64,000 nt of DNA, from assembly GCA_934646005.1 (NCBI GenBank), contig CAKUED010000002.1, positions 62,001 through 126,000 of the forward strand. The letters run 5' to 3'. The DNA is from an uncultured Oscillospiraceae bacterium. GTDB lineage: Bacteria > Bacillota > Clostridia > Oscillospirales > Oscillospiraceae. Made by a program: the position numbers and the translations under genes. Of this stretch, positions 58,025-64,000 are shown piece by piece; within the stretch, counting starts at the first letter, position 1, and every line of letters starts with the position of its first letter. The notes under the pieces were generated by a model. It was not told the origin of the DNA. It searched no databases and saw only the letters and a program-made list of their open reading frames with translations.

Positions 58025-58345
58025 TTTCCGTTTGCGCGGTTTTCGTGTTGGAATGGGCGTGAGCCGCTCCAGAATGGGCACGACCTGCTCCAGCAGCTCG
58101 CGGTTCTCGATGTCGAGGATGTAGCGCTCGTGCGCGCCGTCATAGGGGATGCCGCACGGCGCGTCCGCAAGGTACGGTGTCAGCTCCGGCAGTTTTTTGA
58201 CGAACGGCACATCGTCGCAGATGAGGATGATCGGGCGCTCGTTGAGGTAGATCATATAGTCGCCGAACATGAGCTGCGCCCGTACCGCCCCAAACGCCTG
58301 CACCTGATCGCAGGCAAATTGAATGTACTCCTTCGAGCTCGCCAC
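58016..58345 (-). CDS. TfoX/Sxy N-terminal domain protein
   Basis: A 109-residue protein matching the TfoX N-terminal domain: QVQAFGAVRAQLMFGDYMIYLNERPIILICDDVPFVKK, then a basic tail (TRKPRKRKTP). TfoX/Sxy proteins link to competence control in proteobacteria; single-domain versions in Firmicutes have no proven role. The C-terminal end overlaps the convergent terminator. Confidence 0.87.
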   Translation of the reverse strand: MASSKEYIQFACDQVQAFGAVRAQLMFGDYMIYLNERPIILICDDVPFVKKLPELTPYLADAPCGIPYDGAHERYILDIENRELLEQVVPILERLTPIPTRKPRKRKTP

Positions 58346-58412
58346 AAAACATCCCGCCTTTCATTTCGCGCATTATAGCAGATTTTTCCCCGCGCCGCAA
58401 GATTCCGGGCGC

Positions 58413-58442
58413 AAAAACCCCCGGACGGCGCGCGTCCGGGGG
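58413..58442 (-). terminator. Terminator downstream of spo0A
   Basis: CCCCCGGAC/GTCCGGGGG with a 7-base GC loop followed by TTTTT on the minus strand. Confidence 0.75.
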
Positions 58443-58451
58443 GATAATACT

Positions 58452-58592
58452 AGAATCTGTTAAAAAGCTTGAAGAGCTTTTTATAGCGCCAACGGCGCGT
58501 CAGATTCTGCATGAGACGGCGCAGCGTGCATTCGCACGATGCGAGTGTGCGTAGCACACGGGATTCTTGATTAAATATTTTAATCAAGAATC
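58452..58592. repeat. Multi-hairpin element with a three-way-junction fold
   Basis: AGAATCTG (58452-58459) pairs with CAGATTCT (58501-58508) and encloses two hairpins, AAAAAGCT/AGCTTTTT and GCGCC/GGCGC. Two small hairpins follow, then a perfect 14-bp stem GATTCTTGATTAAA/TTTAATCAAGAATC (58562-58592) that ends 10 bases from the spo0A stop codon. The two outer structures share GATTCT. No coding sequence. Confidence 0.6.
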
Positions 58593-58602
58593 AGTATAAG
58601 TG

Positions 58603-59376
58603 TCAGCCTGCGTTCATGTTTTTGAGCTGCAATTGCAGCTTGTCCGCGATGAGGGCGATGAACTCGGAGTTTGTGGGCTTGCCCTTGGTGTTGGACACGG
58701 TGTAGCCGAAGAAGCGCTGGAGCGTTTCCAGATCGCCGCGATCCCACGCGACCTCAATGGCGTGGCGGATGGCGCGCTCCACGCGCGAGGGCGTGGTGGA
58801 AAACGTCTTGGCGACCTGCGGATACAAAACCTTGGTGATGGCATTGATGACATCCATATCGTCCACGGCGATCATGATCGCCTCGCGCAGGTACTGATAG
58901 CCCTTGATGTGCGCAGGAACGCCGATCTCGTGGATGATGGACGTGACCATCGCCTCCACGTTGACCTCCGAGCGCTTCTGCGGCGCGAGCTTCATCTGCC
59001 GGTCGAGCTGGATGATCTCGGTCAGATGGTTTGCCACCGCCTCAAAATCGCACGGCTTCGCCATGAAATACTGCACGCCGAGCTCCGCGGCGCGCACGCT
59101 GACGTACTCGGTCATGTAGCCGCTGAGGACGAGCGCCAGCGGCGGCTTTTCCAGCTCCTGCGCCCGGCGCAGGACCGAAAGCCCGTCCAGCCGCGCCAGC
59201 ATCAGGTCGAGCACCAGCACGTCCGGGCGCTCGCGCTCCAAAAGCTGCACCGCCGTTTCGCCGTCGTGCGCCACGCCTGTGACGTCAAATACGCTGCGCT
59301 CCTTGAGCGTGCGGCTCAGGTGTTCACAAAATTCTTCGTTGCCGTCGGCAATCAGGATCTTAACACGATTTTCCAT
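58603..59376 (-). CDS. spo0A: Sporulation master regulator Spo0A
   Basis: Response regulator that starts endospore formation. The 257 residues have a receiver domain with phospho-acceptor Asp57 ([13 protein letters not shown]), LSG and AKPCDF (conserved Lys), and the C-terminal Spo0A-specific DNA-binding domain with [36 protein letters not shown] and [16 protein letters not shown]. One of the paired acidic residues before the first helix is replaced by Gly (IADGNEEF for ADDN). It is the main evidence that the organism can, or recently could, sporulate. Confidence 0.97.
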   Translation of the reverse strand: MENRVKILIADGNEEFCEHLSRTLKERSVFDVTGVAHDGETAVQLLERERPDVLVLDLMLARLDGLSVLRRAQELEKPPLALVLSGYMTEYVSVRAAELGVQYFMAKPCDFEAVANHLTEIIQLDRQMKLAPQKRSEVNVEAMVTSIIHEIGVPAHIKGYQYLREAIMIAVDDMDVINAITKVLYPQVAKTFSTTPSRVERAIRHAIEVAWDRGDLETLQRFFGYTVSNTKGKPTNSEFIALIADKLQLQLKNMNAG

Positions 59377-59452
59377 ATCTCAAAACCTCTCCTCAACGTA
59401 TTTAATTGGCATTTATTGCAAGATATAATGGAACGATCGCTGTGATACCCAT

Positions 59453-59481
59453 AATATAGCATAAACTACTATTTTTTTCAA
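59453..59481 (-). promoter_or_regulatory. Promoter of spo0A
   Basis: Minus-strand TTGAAA (59476-59481) and TATATT (59453-59458) with a 17-base spacer. Confidence 0.65.
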
Positions 59482-59510
59482 TAGGAAATATCCAAAAAAT
59501 GGTAGAAATA

Positions 59511-59519
59511 ATCGACAAA
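59511..59519 (-). promoter_or_regulatory. 0A box candidate upstream of spo0A
   Basis: TTTGTCGAT on the minus strand, one mismatch from the known Spo0A box TTTGTCGAA, 30 bases upstream of the -35. Autoregulation is plausible but a 9-base match is weak evidence. Confidence 0.4.
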
Positions 59520-59532
59520 ATTCGTCAGCTTA

Positions 59533-60213
59533 TCAAGTTTTCTCCAATATCGGCAGAATATCCAGTAAATCGTCAACGACGTAGTCGCACCGCTCGTCCG
59601 CCTTGTCGCGGCTGCCGTAGAAGCAGGTGGGGACGCCCGCGTTGCGCCCGCCCTGCATATCGGAGGACAAACTGTCGCCCACGAGCAGCGAGCAGGTGCG
59701 GTACTCCTCGCCGATGGCGGCGAACACGGCGTCGAAAAACGCCTTGTCCGGCTTCTGATACCCCACGCGCTCCGAGACGAACACGCCGTCAAAATACTTC
59801 CCCAGTCCCGCGCCCTCGATGCGCGCGTCCTGCGTCATCGCGTCGCCGTTCGTGACCACAAATACCTTGTATTTGCCGTGCAGCGCCTGCAAAAGTTCGA
59901 CTGCGTGCGGCATGAGGTCGTAGCCTTCCGACAGGTGGATGCGGTAGAGGTGGTCAAATTCCTTGCCGTCCGCCTTCAGCCCGATGCGCGCGAAATACAC
60001 GTCGAAGCGCTCGTAAAACAGCCGCGCGCGCTCAATTTCGCCGCGCTCAAACAGCTTCCAGTAGTGGTCGTTGAGCGCCTCATATTCCCGGAACATCTCG
60101 CGCGTAAAGTCCACGCCATACGCCGCAAATGCTTTTTTGAGCGCCTTATAGGAGCTTTCGTCAAAATGAAACAGCGTGTTGTCGATGTCGATCAGAACTG
60201 CCTTAAAGTGCAT
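59533..60213 (-). CDS. HAD-family phosphatase, YjjG-like noncanonical nucleotidase
   Basis: A 226-residue haloacid dehalogenase-fold phosphatase. Motif I is DIDNTLFHFD (Asp9 and Asp11), motif II VVTNGD, motif III KPDKAFFDAVF, motif IV LVGDSLSSDMQGGRNAGVPT; the helical cap (FREYEALNDHYWKLFERGEIER) matches the YjjG/YfnB group. In that group it removes phosphate from modified pyrimidine nucleotides. GGAGGC precedes the ATG at 60213. It is divergent from tex. Confidence 0.88.
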   Translation of the reverse strand: MHFKAVLIDIDNTLFHFDESSYKALKKAFAAYGVDFTREMFREYEALNDHYWKLFERGEIERARLFYERFDVYFARIGLKADGKEFDHLYRIHLSEGYDLMPHAVELLQALHGKYKVFVVTNGDAMTQDARIEGAGLGKYFDGVFVSERVGYQKPDKAFFDAVFAAIGEEYRTCSLLVGDSLSSDMQGGRNAGVPTCFYGSRDKADERCDYVVDDLLDILPILEKT

Positions 60214-60244
60214 ACCGTGCCTCCGTGTCAAAGGATTTTCTGTC

Positions 60245-60274
60245 ATTATACAGGATTTTGTGCTATACTGTAAA
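60245..60274. promoter_or_regulatory. Overlapping divergent promoters of the HAD gene and tex
   Basis: Minus strand: TTTACA (60269-60274) and TATAAT (60245-60250), spacer 18. Plus strand: extended -10 TGCTATACT (60261-60269). They share bases, so transcription of one may exclude the other. Confidence 0.6.
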
Positions 60275-60297
60275 GACACTCGAAAAAGGAGTTTTCT

Positions 60298-62445
60298 ATG
60301 GACCATATTTTTACGATCATCGCGCAGGAGCTGGACTGCGATGCCAGATCTGTCGAAAACGTCGCGTCGCTGCTGGACGCGGGCAATACCATCCCCTTCA
60401 TCGCGCGCTACCGCAAGGAGGCGCACGGCGGCATGGACGATACGCGCCTGCGGCGACTTCAGACGCGGCTGGAGTATCTGCGCAGCTTACAGACGCGGCG
60501 TGACGAAATTCGTGCGCTCATCTCCGCGCAGACGGAGCTGACGGACGAGCTGTCCGCCGCGATCGAACATGCCGAAACGCTTTCGGCACTCGAAGACATT
60601 TACCGCCCGTACCGCCCCAAGCGCCGCACGCGCGCCACGATGGCGAAGGAAAAGGGCTTAGAGCCGCTGGCGGACGAAATTTTTGCGCAAAACCCCGGCG
60701 CGCCGCGCCCGGAGGCGTTGGCGGAGCGCTATGTGGATGCCGAAAAGGGCGTGGAGTGCGTTCAGGACGCGCTCGCGGGCGCTTCGGATATTCTTGCGGA
60801 GCGTTTCTCGGATGACGCCGCCATCCGCGGCGATGTGCGCACGCTGCTTCAGCGCTCGGCGCGTCTTTGCAGCCGCGCGGCGGGGGAGGAGGACTCCGTT
60901 TACCGCCTGTATTACGAGTTTTCGCAGCCCGTTTCCAAATTGCAGGGGCATCAGATCCTGGCGCTCGACCGCGGTGAGCGCGAGGGCTTTTTGAAGGTCA
61001 CCATTGAGCAGGATGAGGCTGCCGCCGTGCAGGCGATCCGCCGCCGGACCGTCCGCCCCGGCAGCCCCGCGATGGCGTTTCTGGCAGCGGTCGCGCAGGA
61101 CTGCTTTGACCGTCTGCTCGCGCCGAGTCTGGAGCGCGAGGCGCGCGCGGAGCTGACGCAGCGTGCCTGCGCCGGGGCGATCGAAAATTTTGCGCTCAAT
61201 CTGCGTCCCCTTCTTATGCAGCCGCCGGTGCGCGGGAGCGTGACGATGGGGCTCGACCCCGGCTACGCGCACGGCTGCAAGGTCGCCGTGGTGGACGCGA
61301 CGGGCAAGGTGCTGGACACCACGGTCGTCTATCCCACCTTCAGCGCCCGCAAAAAGCAGGAGGCGATCGACCAGCTCAAAGCCATGTGCCGCCGCTGCGG
61401 TGTGCGGCATATCGCCATCGGCAACGGCACCGCCTCGCGCGAGACGGAGCAGATGACTGTGGAGCTGCTGCATGAGCTTCCCGGCGTGTCGTATATGATC
61501 GTGAATGAGGCGGGCGCGTCGGTCTACTCCGCGTCAGAGCTGGCGGCGGAGGAATTTCCGCAGTATGACGTGAATCTGCGCTCGGCGGTGTCCATCGCGC
61601 GGCGGCTGCAAGACCCGCTGGCGGAGCTGGTCAAGATCGACCCCAAAGCCATCGGCGTGGGGCAGTATCAGCACGATATGCCCGAAAAGCAGCTCTCCGC
61701 TGCGCTGGAGGGCGTGGTGGAGGACTGCGTGAACGCCGTGGGCGTCGATCTCAACACCGCCTCCATGCCGCTTCTGCGGCAGGTCGCGGGTCTGAGCACG
61801 CAGACGGCAAAAAATATCGTCGCCTACCGCGAGGAAAACGGCGCGTTCTCGACCCGGCGGCAGCTTTTGAAAGTCCCCAAGCTCGGACCGAAGGCGTTCG
61901 AGCAGTGCGCGGGCTTCCTGCGCGTGCCGGAGAGCAAAAACGTCCTCGACCGCACGGGCGTACATCCCGAATCCTACGACGCGGCGCAGAAGCTGCTGAC
62001 GCTCTGCGATTTTTCGCTTGCGGACGTGGGCACGCCCGCCATCGCGCAGCTCCCGCAGCGCGCCGCCGCGCTCGGCTATGACAAGCTCGCCGCGCAGTGC
62101 GGCTGCGGCGATATGACGCTGCGCGATATTGCGAAGGAGCTCGTCAAGCCCGGACGCGACCCGCGCGACGAGCTGCCTGCGCCCATCCTGCGCACCGATG
62201 TGCTGGAGCTCAAGGACCTCAAGCCCGGCATGGTGCTTTCCGGCACGGTCCGCAACGTCATCGACTTCGGCGTGTTTGTGGACATCGGCGTCCATCAGGA
62301 CGGGCTGGTGCACATTTCGCAGGTCTGCAATAAATTCATCAAGCACCCGTCCGAGGTCGTGCACGTCGGCGATGTGGTGCAGGTCAAGGTGCTGGAGGTC
62401 GATGAAAAGCGAAAGCGCATCAGCCTGACCATGAAGGGGGTCTGA
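60298..62445 (+). CDS. tex: Tex family RNA-binding transcription accessory protein
   Basis: A 715-residue nucleic-acid-binding protein. Domains in order are helical Tex-N (IPFIARYRKEAHGGMDD, YRPYRPKRRTRATMAKEKGLEPLA), a YqgF-like RNase fold (MGLDPGYAHGCKVAVVD, IGNGTASRETE), helix-hairpin-helix (DLNTASMPLLRQVAGLS, ENGAFSTRRQLLKVPKLG), and a C-terminal S1 domain (GTVRNVIDFGVFVDIGVHQDGLVHISQ). The length and order are normal for Tex. It probably acts in transcription or RNA turnover. DUF3786 follows after two bases. Confidence 0.96.
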   Translation: MDHIFTIIAQELDCDARSVENVASLLDAGNTIPFIARYRKEAHGGMDDTRLRRLQTRLEYLRSLQTRRDEIRALISAQTELTDELSAAIEHAETLSALEDIYRPYRPKRRTRATMAKEKGLEPLADEIFAQNPGAPRPEALAERYVDAEKGVECVQDALAGASDILAERFSDDAAIRGDVRTLLQRSARLCSRAAGEEDSVYRLYYEFSQPVSKLQGHQILALDRGEREGFLKVTIEQDEAAAVQAIRRRTVRPGSPAMAFLAAVAQDCFDRLLAPSLEREARAELTQRACAGAIENFALNLRPLLMQPPVRGSVTMGLDPGYAHGCKVAVVDATGKVLDTTVVYPTFSARKKQEAIDQLKAMCRRCGVRHIAIGNGTASRETEQMTVELLHELPGVSYMIVNEAGASVYSASELAAEEFPQYDVNLRSAVSIARRLQDPLAELVKIDPKAIGVGQYQHDMPEKQLSAALEGVVEDCVNAVGVDLNTASMPLLRQVAGLSTQTAKNIVAYREENGAFSTRRQLLKVPKLGPKAFEQCAGFLRVPESKNVLDRTGVHPESYDAAQKLLTLCDFSLADVGTPAIAQLPQRAAALGYDKLAAQCGCGDMTLRDIAKELVKPGRDPRDELPAPILRTDVLELKDLKPGMVLSGTVRNVIDFGVFVDIGVHQDGLVHISQVCNKFIKHPSEVVHVGDVVQVKVLEVDEKRKRISLTMKGV

Positions 62446-62447
62446 CC

Positions 62448-63053
62448 GTGCGCGATAATTATGCCATCACCACCGCCCGCGCGGCGCAGCTCTTTTTGGG
62501 CTACGACTCCGCCGCGATGGCGGAAAAATTCGACCTGCCGCTGGATGAGGAGTTTTTGTATATCACGTTCGTCGCCGCGCCCTACCGTGTCAGCCGCAGA
62601 ACGGGGCTGGTCGAGCGGCTGGATGGCGATGCGCCCGCGCCCGCGGGCTTTAACGAGAGCCTGACGATCTACGATGTGCTGTGCGATTCCAAGCCGGGCT
62701 GCCGCCTGTCCGGGCGGTACTGCCGCGTCAACAGCCTGCCGGGCGTTGCGCAGACGTCCGGGCTCGGCAACGATCTGTTTGACAGCTATGCAGGGCGCTT
62801 TGACCGCGACCCGGCGGCGCTGGCGCGCGCGTGCGAGACTCTCGGCGGCACGCCGCTTTCCGGCGCAGACGTCGGCTATACGCTGCCGCTGTTCCCATTT
62901 TTGCCGGTGCAGCTTCGCTTCTGGCGCAGCGACGAGGAATTTCCGCCGAGCCTCCAGCTCCTGTGGGACGAGCACACCCTCCAGTTCATGCGCTACGAAA
63001 CGACTTATTACGCCGCCGGGCATCTGTTTGACAGGCTGAGCGGGGAGATATGA
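62448..63053 (+). CDS. DUF3786 domain-containing protein
   Basis: A 201-residue soluble protein of the DUF3786 family, whose function is unknown. Typical segments are LTIYDVLCDSKPGCRLSGRYCRVNSLPGV and LFPFLPVQLRFWRSDEEFPPSLQLLWDE. The start is GTG 62448, 5 bases after AAGGGGGTC, just after the tex stop, so it is probably cotranslated with tex. Some DUF3786 members are fused to corrinoid/methyltransferase partners; none is here. Confidence 0.85.
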   Translation: MRDNYAITTARAAQLFLGYDSAAMAEKFDLPLDEEFLYITFVAAPYRVSRRTGLVERLDGDAPAPAGFNESLTIYDVLCDSKPGCRLSGRYCRVNSLPGVAQTSGLGNDLFDSYAGRFDRDPAALARACETLGGTPLSGADVGYTLPLFPFLPVQLRFWRSDEEFPPSLQLLWDEHTLQFMRYETTYYAAGHLFDRLSGEI

Positions 63054-63054
63054 G

Positions 63055-63086
63055 AAATGGGCTGTCCCAAACGGGACAGCCCATTT
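63055..63086. terminator. Bidirectional terminator between DUF3786 and arcC
   Basis: A 14-bp perfect stem AAATGGGCTGTCCC/GGGACAGCCCATTT with an AAAC loop and A/T ends for both convergent genes. Confidence 0.88.
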
Positions 63087-63094
63087 TCTTTGGA

Positions 63095-64000
63095 TCACTG
63101 GTGCACGCGCGTGCCGGTTTTGCCGGCGATGCCGTCTTTGGCTTTTTCCAGCAGGGTGATGAGCGCGGTGCGGCCGGGCTTGGACTCGGCGAACGAGACC
63201 GCAGCCTGCACCTTCGGCAGCATCGAGCCGGGGGCAAACTGCCCTTCGTCGGCGTACTGCTTCGCCTCGGCGGGGGTGAGGTCGGAGAGCCACTGCTCGT
63301 TTTCCTTGCGGAAATTGATGGCGACCTTCTCAACAGCCGTGAGGATGATGAGCATATCGGCATCCAGCAGCTCGGCGAGCTTGGCGGACGCAAAATCCTT
63401 GTCGATGACGGCGGGCGTGCCGTAGAGCTTGCCGTCCTTCTTGATGACGGGGATGCCGCCGCCGCCGACGGTGATGACGACCGTTCCGGCGGCAACTAAC
63501 GCCTGCACGGTGTTCTTCTCAATGACGTCGATGGGCTTGGGGGAGGGGACGACCTGACGGTAGCCGCGGCCGGCGTCCTCGACCATGGTATAGCCCTTTT
63601 CCCTGGCGATGCGCTCGGCGGTCGCCTGATCGTAGAACGCGCCGACGGGCTTGGTGGGCTTCTGGAAGGCGGGGTCGTCTTCGGAGACGAGCACCTGCGT
63701 CACGACGGTGGCGACGTCCTTCTTCACGCCGCGCGCGGCAAGCTCGTTGCCGATGGCGTTCTGAAGATGGTAGCCGATGTAGCCCTGCGACATCGCGCCG
63801 CACTCCGGGAAGGGCATATCCGACTTGATCGCGCCGGCTTCGGCGGCGGTGGACATACCCAGATTGATCATACCGACCTGCGGGCCGTTGCCGTGGGCGA
63901 TGACGACCTCGTTGCCCTCTTCGATGAGGTCCACGATGGGCTTTGCGGTTTCCCGCACGAGCGCGAGCTGCTCGGCGGGGGTGTTCCCCAGCGCGTTGCC
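63095..64000 (-). CDS. arcC: Carbamate kinase (5' end beyond window)
   Basis: Makes ATP from carbamoyl phosphate, usually at the end of arginine deiminase or purine/allantoin breakdown. The visible 301 residues contain EVVIAHGNGPQVGMINLGM, PFPECGAMSQGYIGYHLQNA, a YRQVVPSPKPIDVIE segment, VVITVGGGGIPVI, AVIDKDFASAKLAELLDADMLIILTAVEKVAINF, PGSMLPKVQAA and the usual C-terminal GKTGTRVH. Codons continue in frame to the right edge (GNALGNTPAEQLALV), so the first 15-20 residues are missing. Neighbouring pathway genes lie outside. Confidence 0.95.
   Translation of the reverse strand, partial: GNALGNTPAEQLALVRETAKPIVDLIEEGNEVVIAHGNGPQVGMINLGMSTAAEAGAIKSDMPFPECGAMSQGYIGYHLQNAIGNELAARGVKKDVATVVTQVLVSEDDPAFQKPTKPVGAFYDQATAERIAREKGYTMVEDAGRGYRQVVPSPKPIDVIEKNTVQALVAAGTVVITVGGGGIPVIKKDGKLYGTPAVIDKDFASAKLAELLDADMLIILTAVEKVAINFRKENEQWLSDLTPAEAKQYADEGQFAPGSMLPKVQAAVSFAESKPGRTALITLLEKAKDGIAGKTGTRVHQ

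Overview
The window is about 64 kb of GC-rich DNA (roughly 60% G+C by eye). It is most consistent with a spore-forming anaerobic gut Clostridia of the Oscillospiraceae/Ruminococcaceae type. The basis is a spo0A gene, Firmicutes-style ribosome binding sites, a THF riboswitch, a glmS ribozyme, S-layer-homology proteins, YqeB/YqeC/SelD and carbamate kinase. It reads as ordinary chromosome: there is no rRNA, CRISPR array, integrase or intact insertion sequence. The intergenic spaces, however, are unusually full of palindromic repeats.

Layout. 1-1.9 kb: folC (cut by the left edge) and folT under a THF riboswitch, then a structured repeat and tRNA-Leu. 2-4.9 kb: trkA-trkH potassium uptake. 5.4-8.5 kb (minus): PspC, GH3 glycosidase, DUF1846. 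8.7-15.4 kb: a type IIA topoisomerase pair, YitT, and a lipoprotein with a degenerate transglutaminase fold; then tRNA-Gly. 16-19.4 kb: a ModE-like regulator divergent from yqeC-yqeB-selD (selenium/molybdenum cofactor work). 19.4-23.5 kb: small proteins, thyA-folA, a DEAD-box helicase and dprA. 23.6-25.6 kb: glmS ribozyme and glmS. 25.7-26.7 kb: a small module of three Xre-type regulators and a divergent 56-aa gene. 27.2-34.1 kb (minus): two complete polar amino acid ABC transporters followed by abgB. 34.3-40.9 kb (minus): EamA transporter, a PLP lyase with an AbrB-type regulator, MATE exporter, upp, tsaB-tsaE. 41.3-43.8 kb: a RodA/FtsW polymerase and an SLH protein. 44.4-48.3 kb (minus): membrane acyltransferase, acyl-CoA ligase, DUF362 ferredoxin-like protein. 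48.5-50.5 kb: LCP protein and YbaK deacylase. 50.9-56.8 kb (minus): a 1,603-aa leucine-rich-repeat/SLH surface protein and xdhC. 57-64 kb: membrane-flavodoxin fusion, TfoX-N protein, spo0A, HAD phosphatase, tex, DUF3786 and carbamate kinase (cut by the right edge).

Themes. Folate appears several times: folC, riboswitch-controlled folT, thyA-folA, and abgB, which in known systems cleaves p-aminobenzoyl-glutamate. Selenium-dependent molybdenum hydroxylase maturation is suggested by modE-like/yqeC/yqeB/selD and the distant xdhC. Cell envelope functions are common: glmS, GH3, RodA/FtsW, LCP and SLH proteins.

Most unusual content. (1) Two 156-164 bp long-hairpin elements at 1531-1686 and 46892-47055 share conserved internal motifs while their stems differ by compensating changes. 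The second lies in the predicted 5' leader of the acyl-CoA ligase. (2) At least 27 short hairpins, each preceded by 5'-GTAG, are arranged in inverted-pair clusters at six loci and resemble REP/BIME elements. One cluster sits inside another repeat family whose uninterrupted copy is also in the window. (3) A 274-bp MITE-like element sits between a promoter and the RodA/FtsW gene. (4) Both tRNA genes share the same unusual 3' architecture. All functional assignments come from reading the sequence and from family knowledge; no database search was run.
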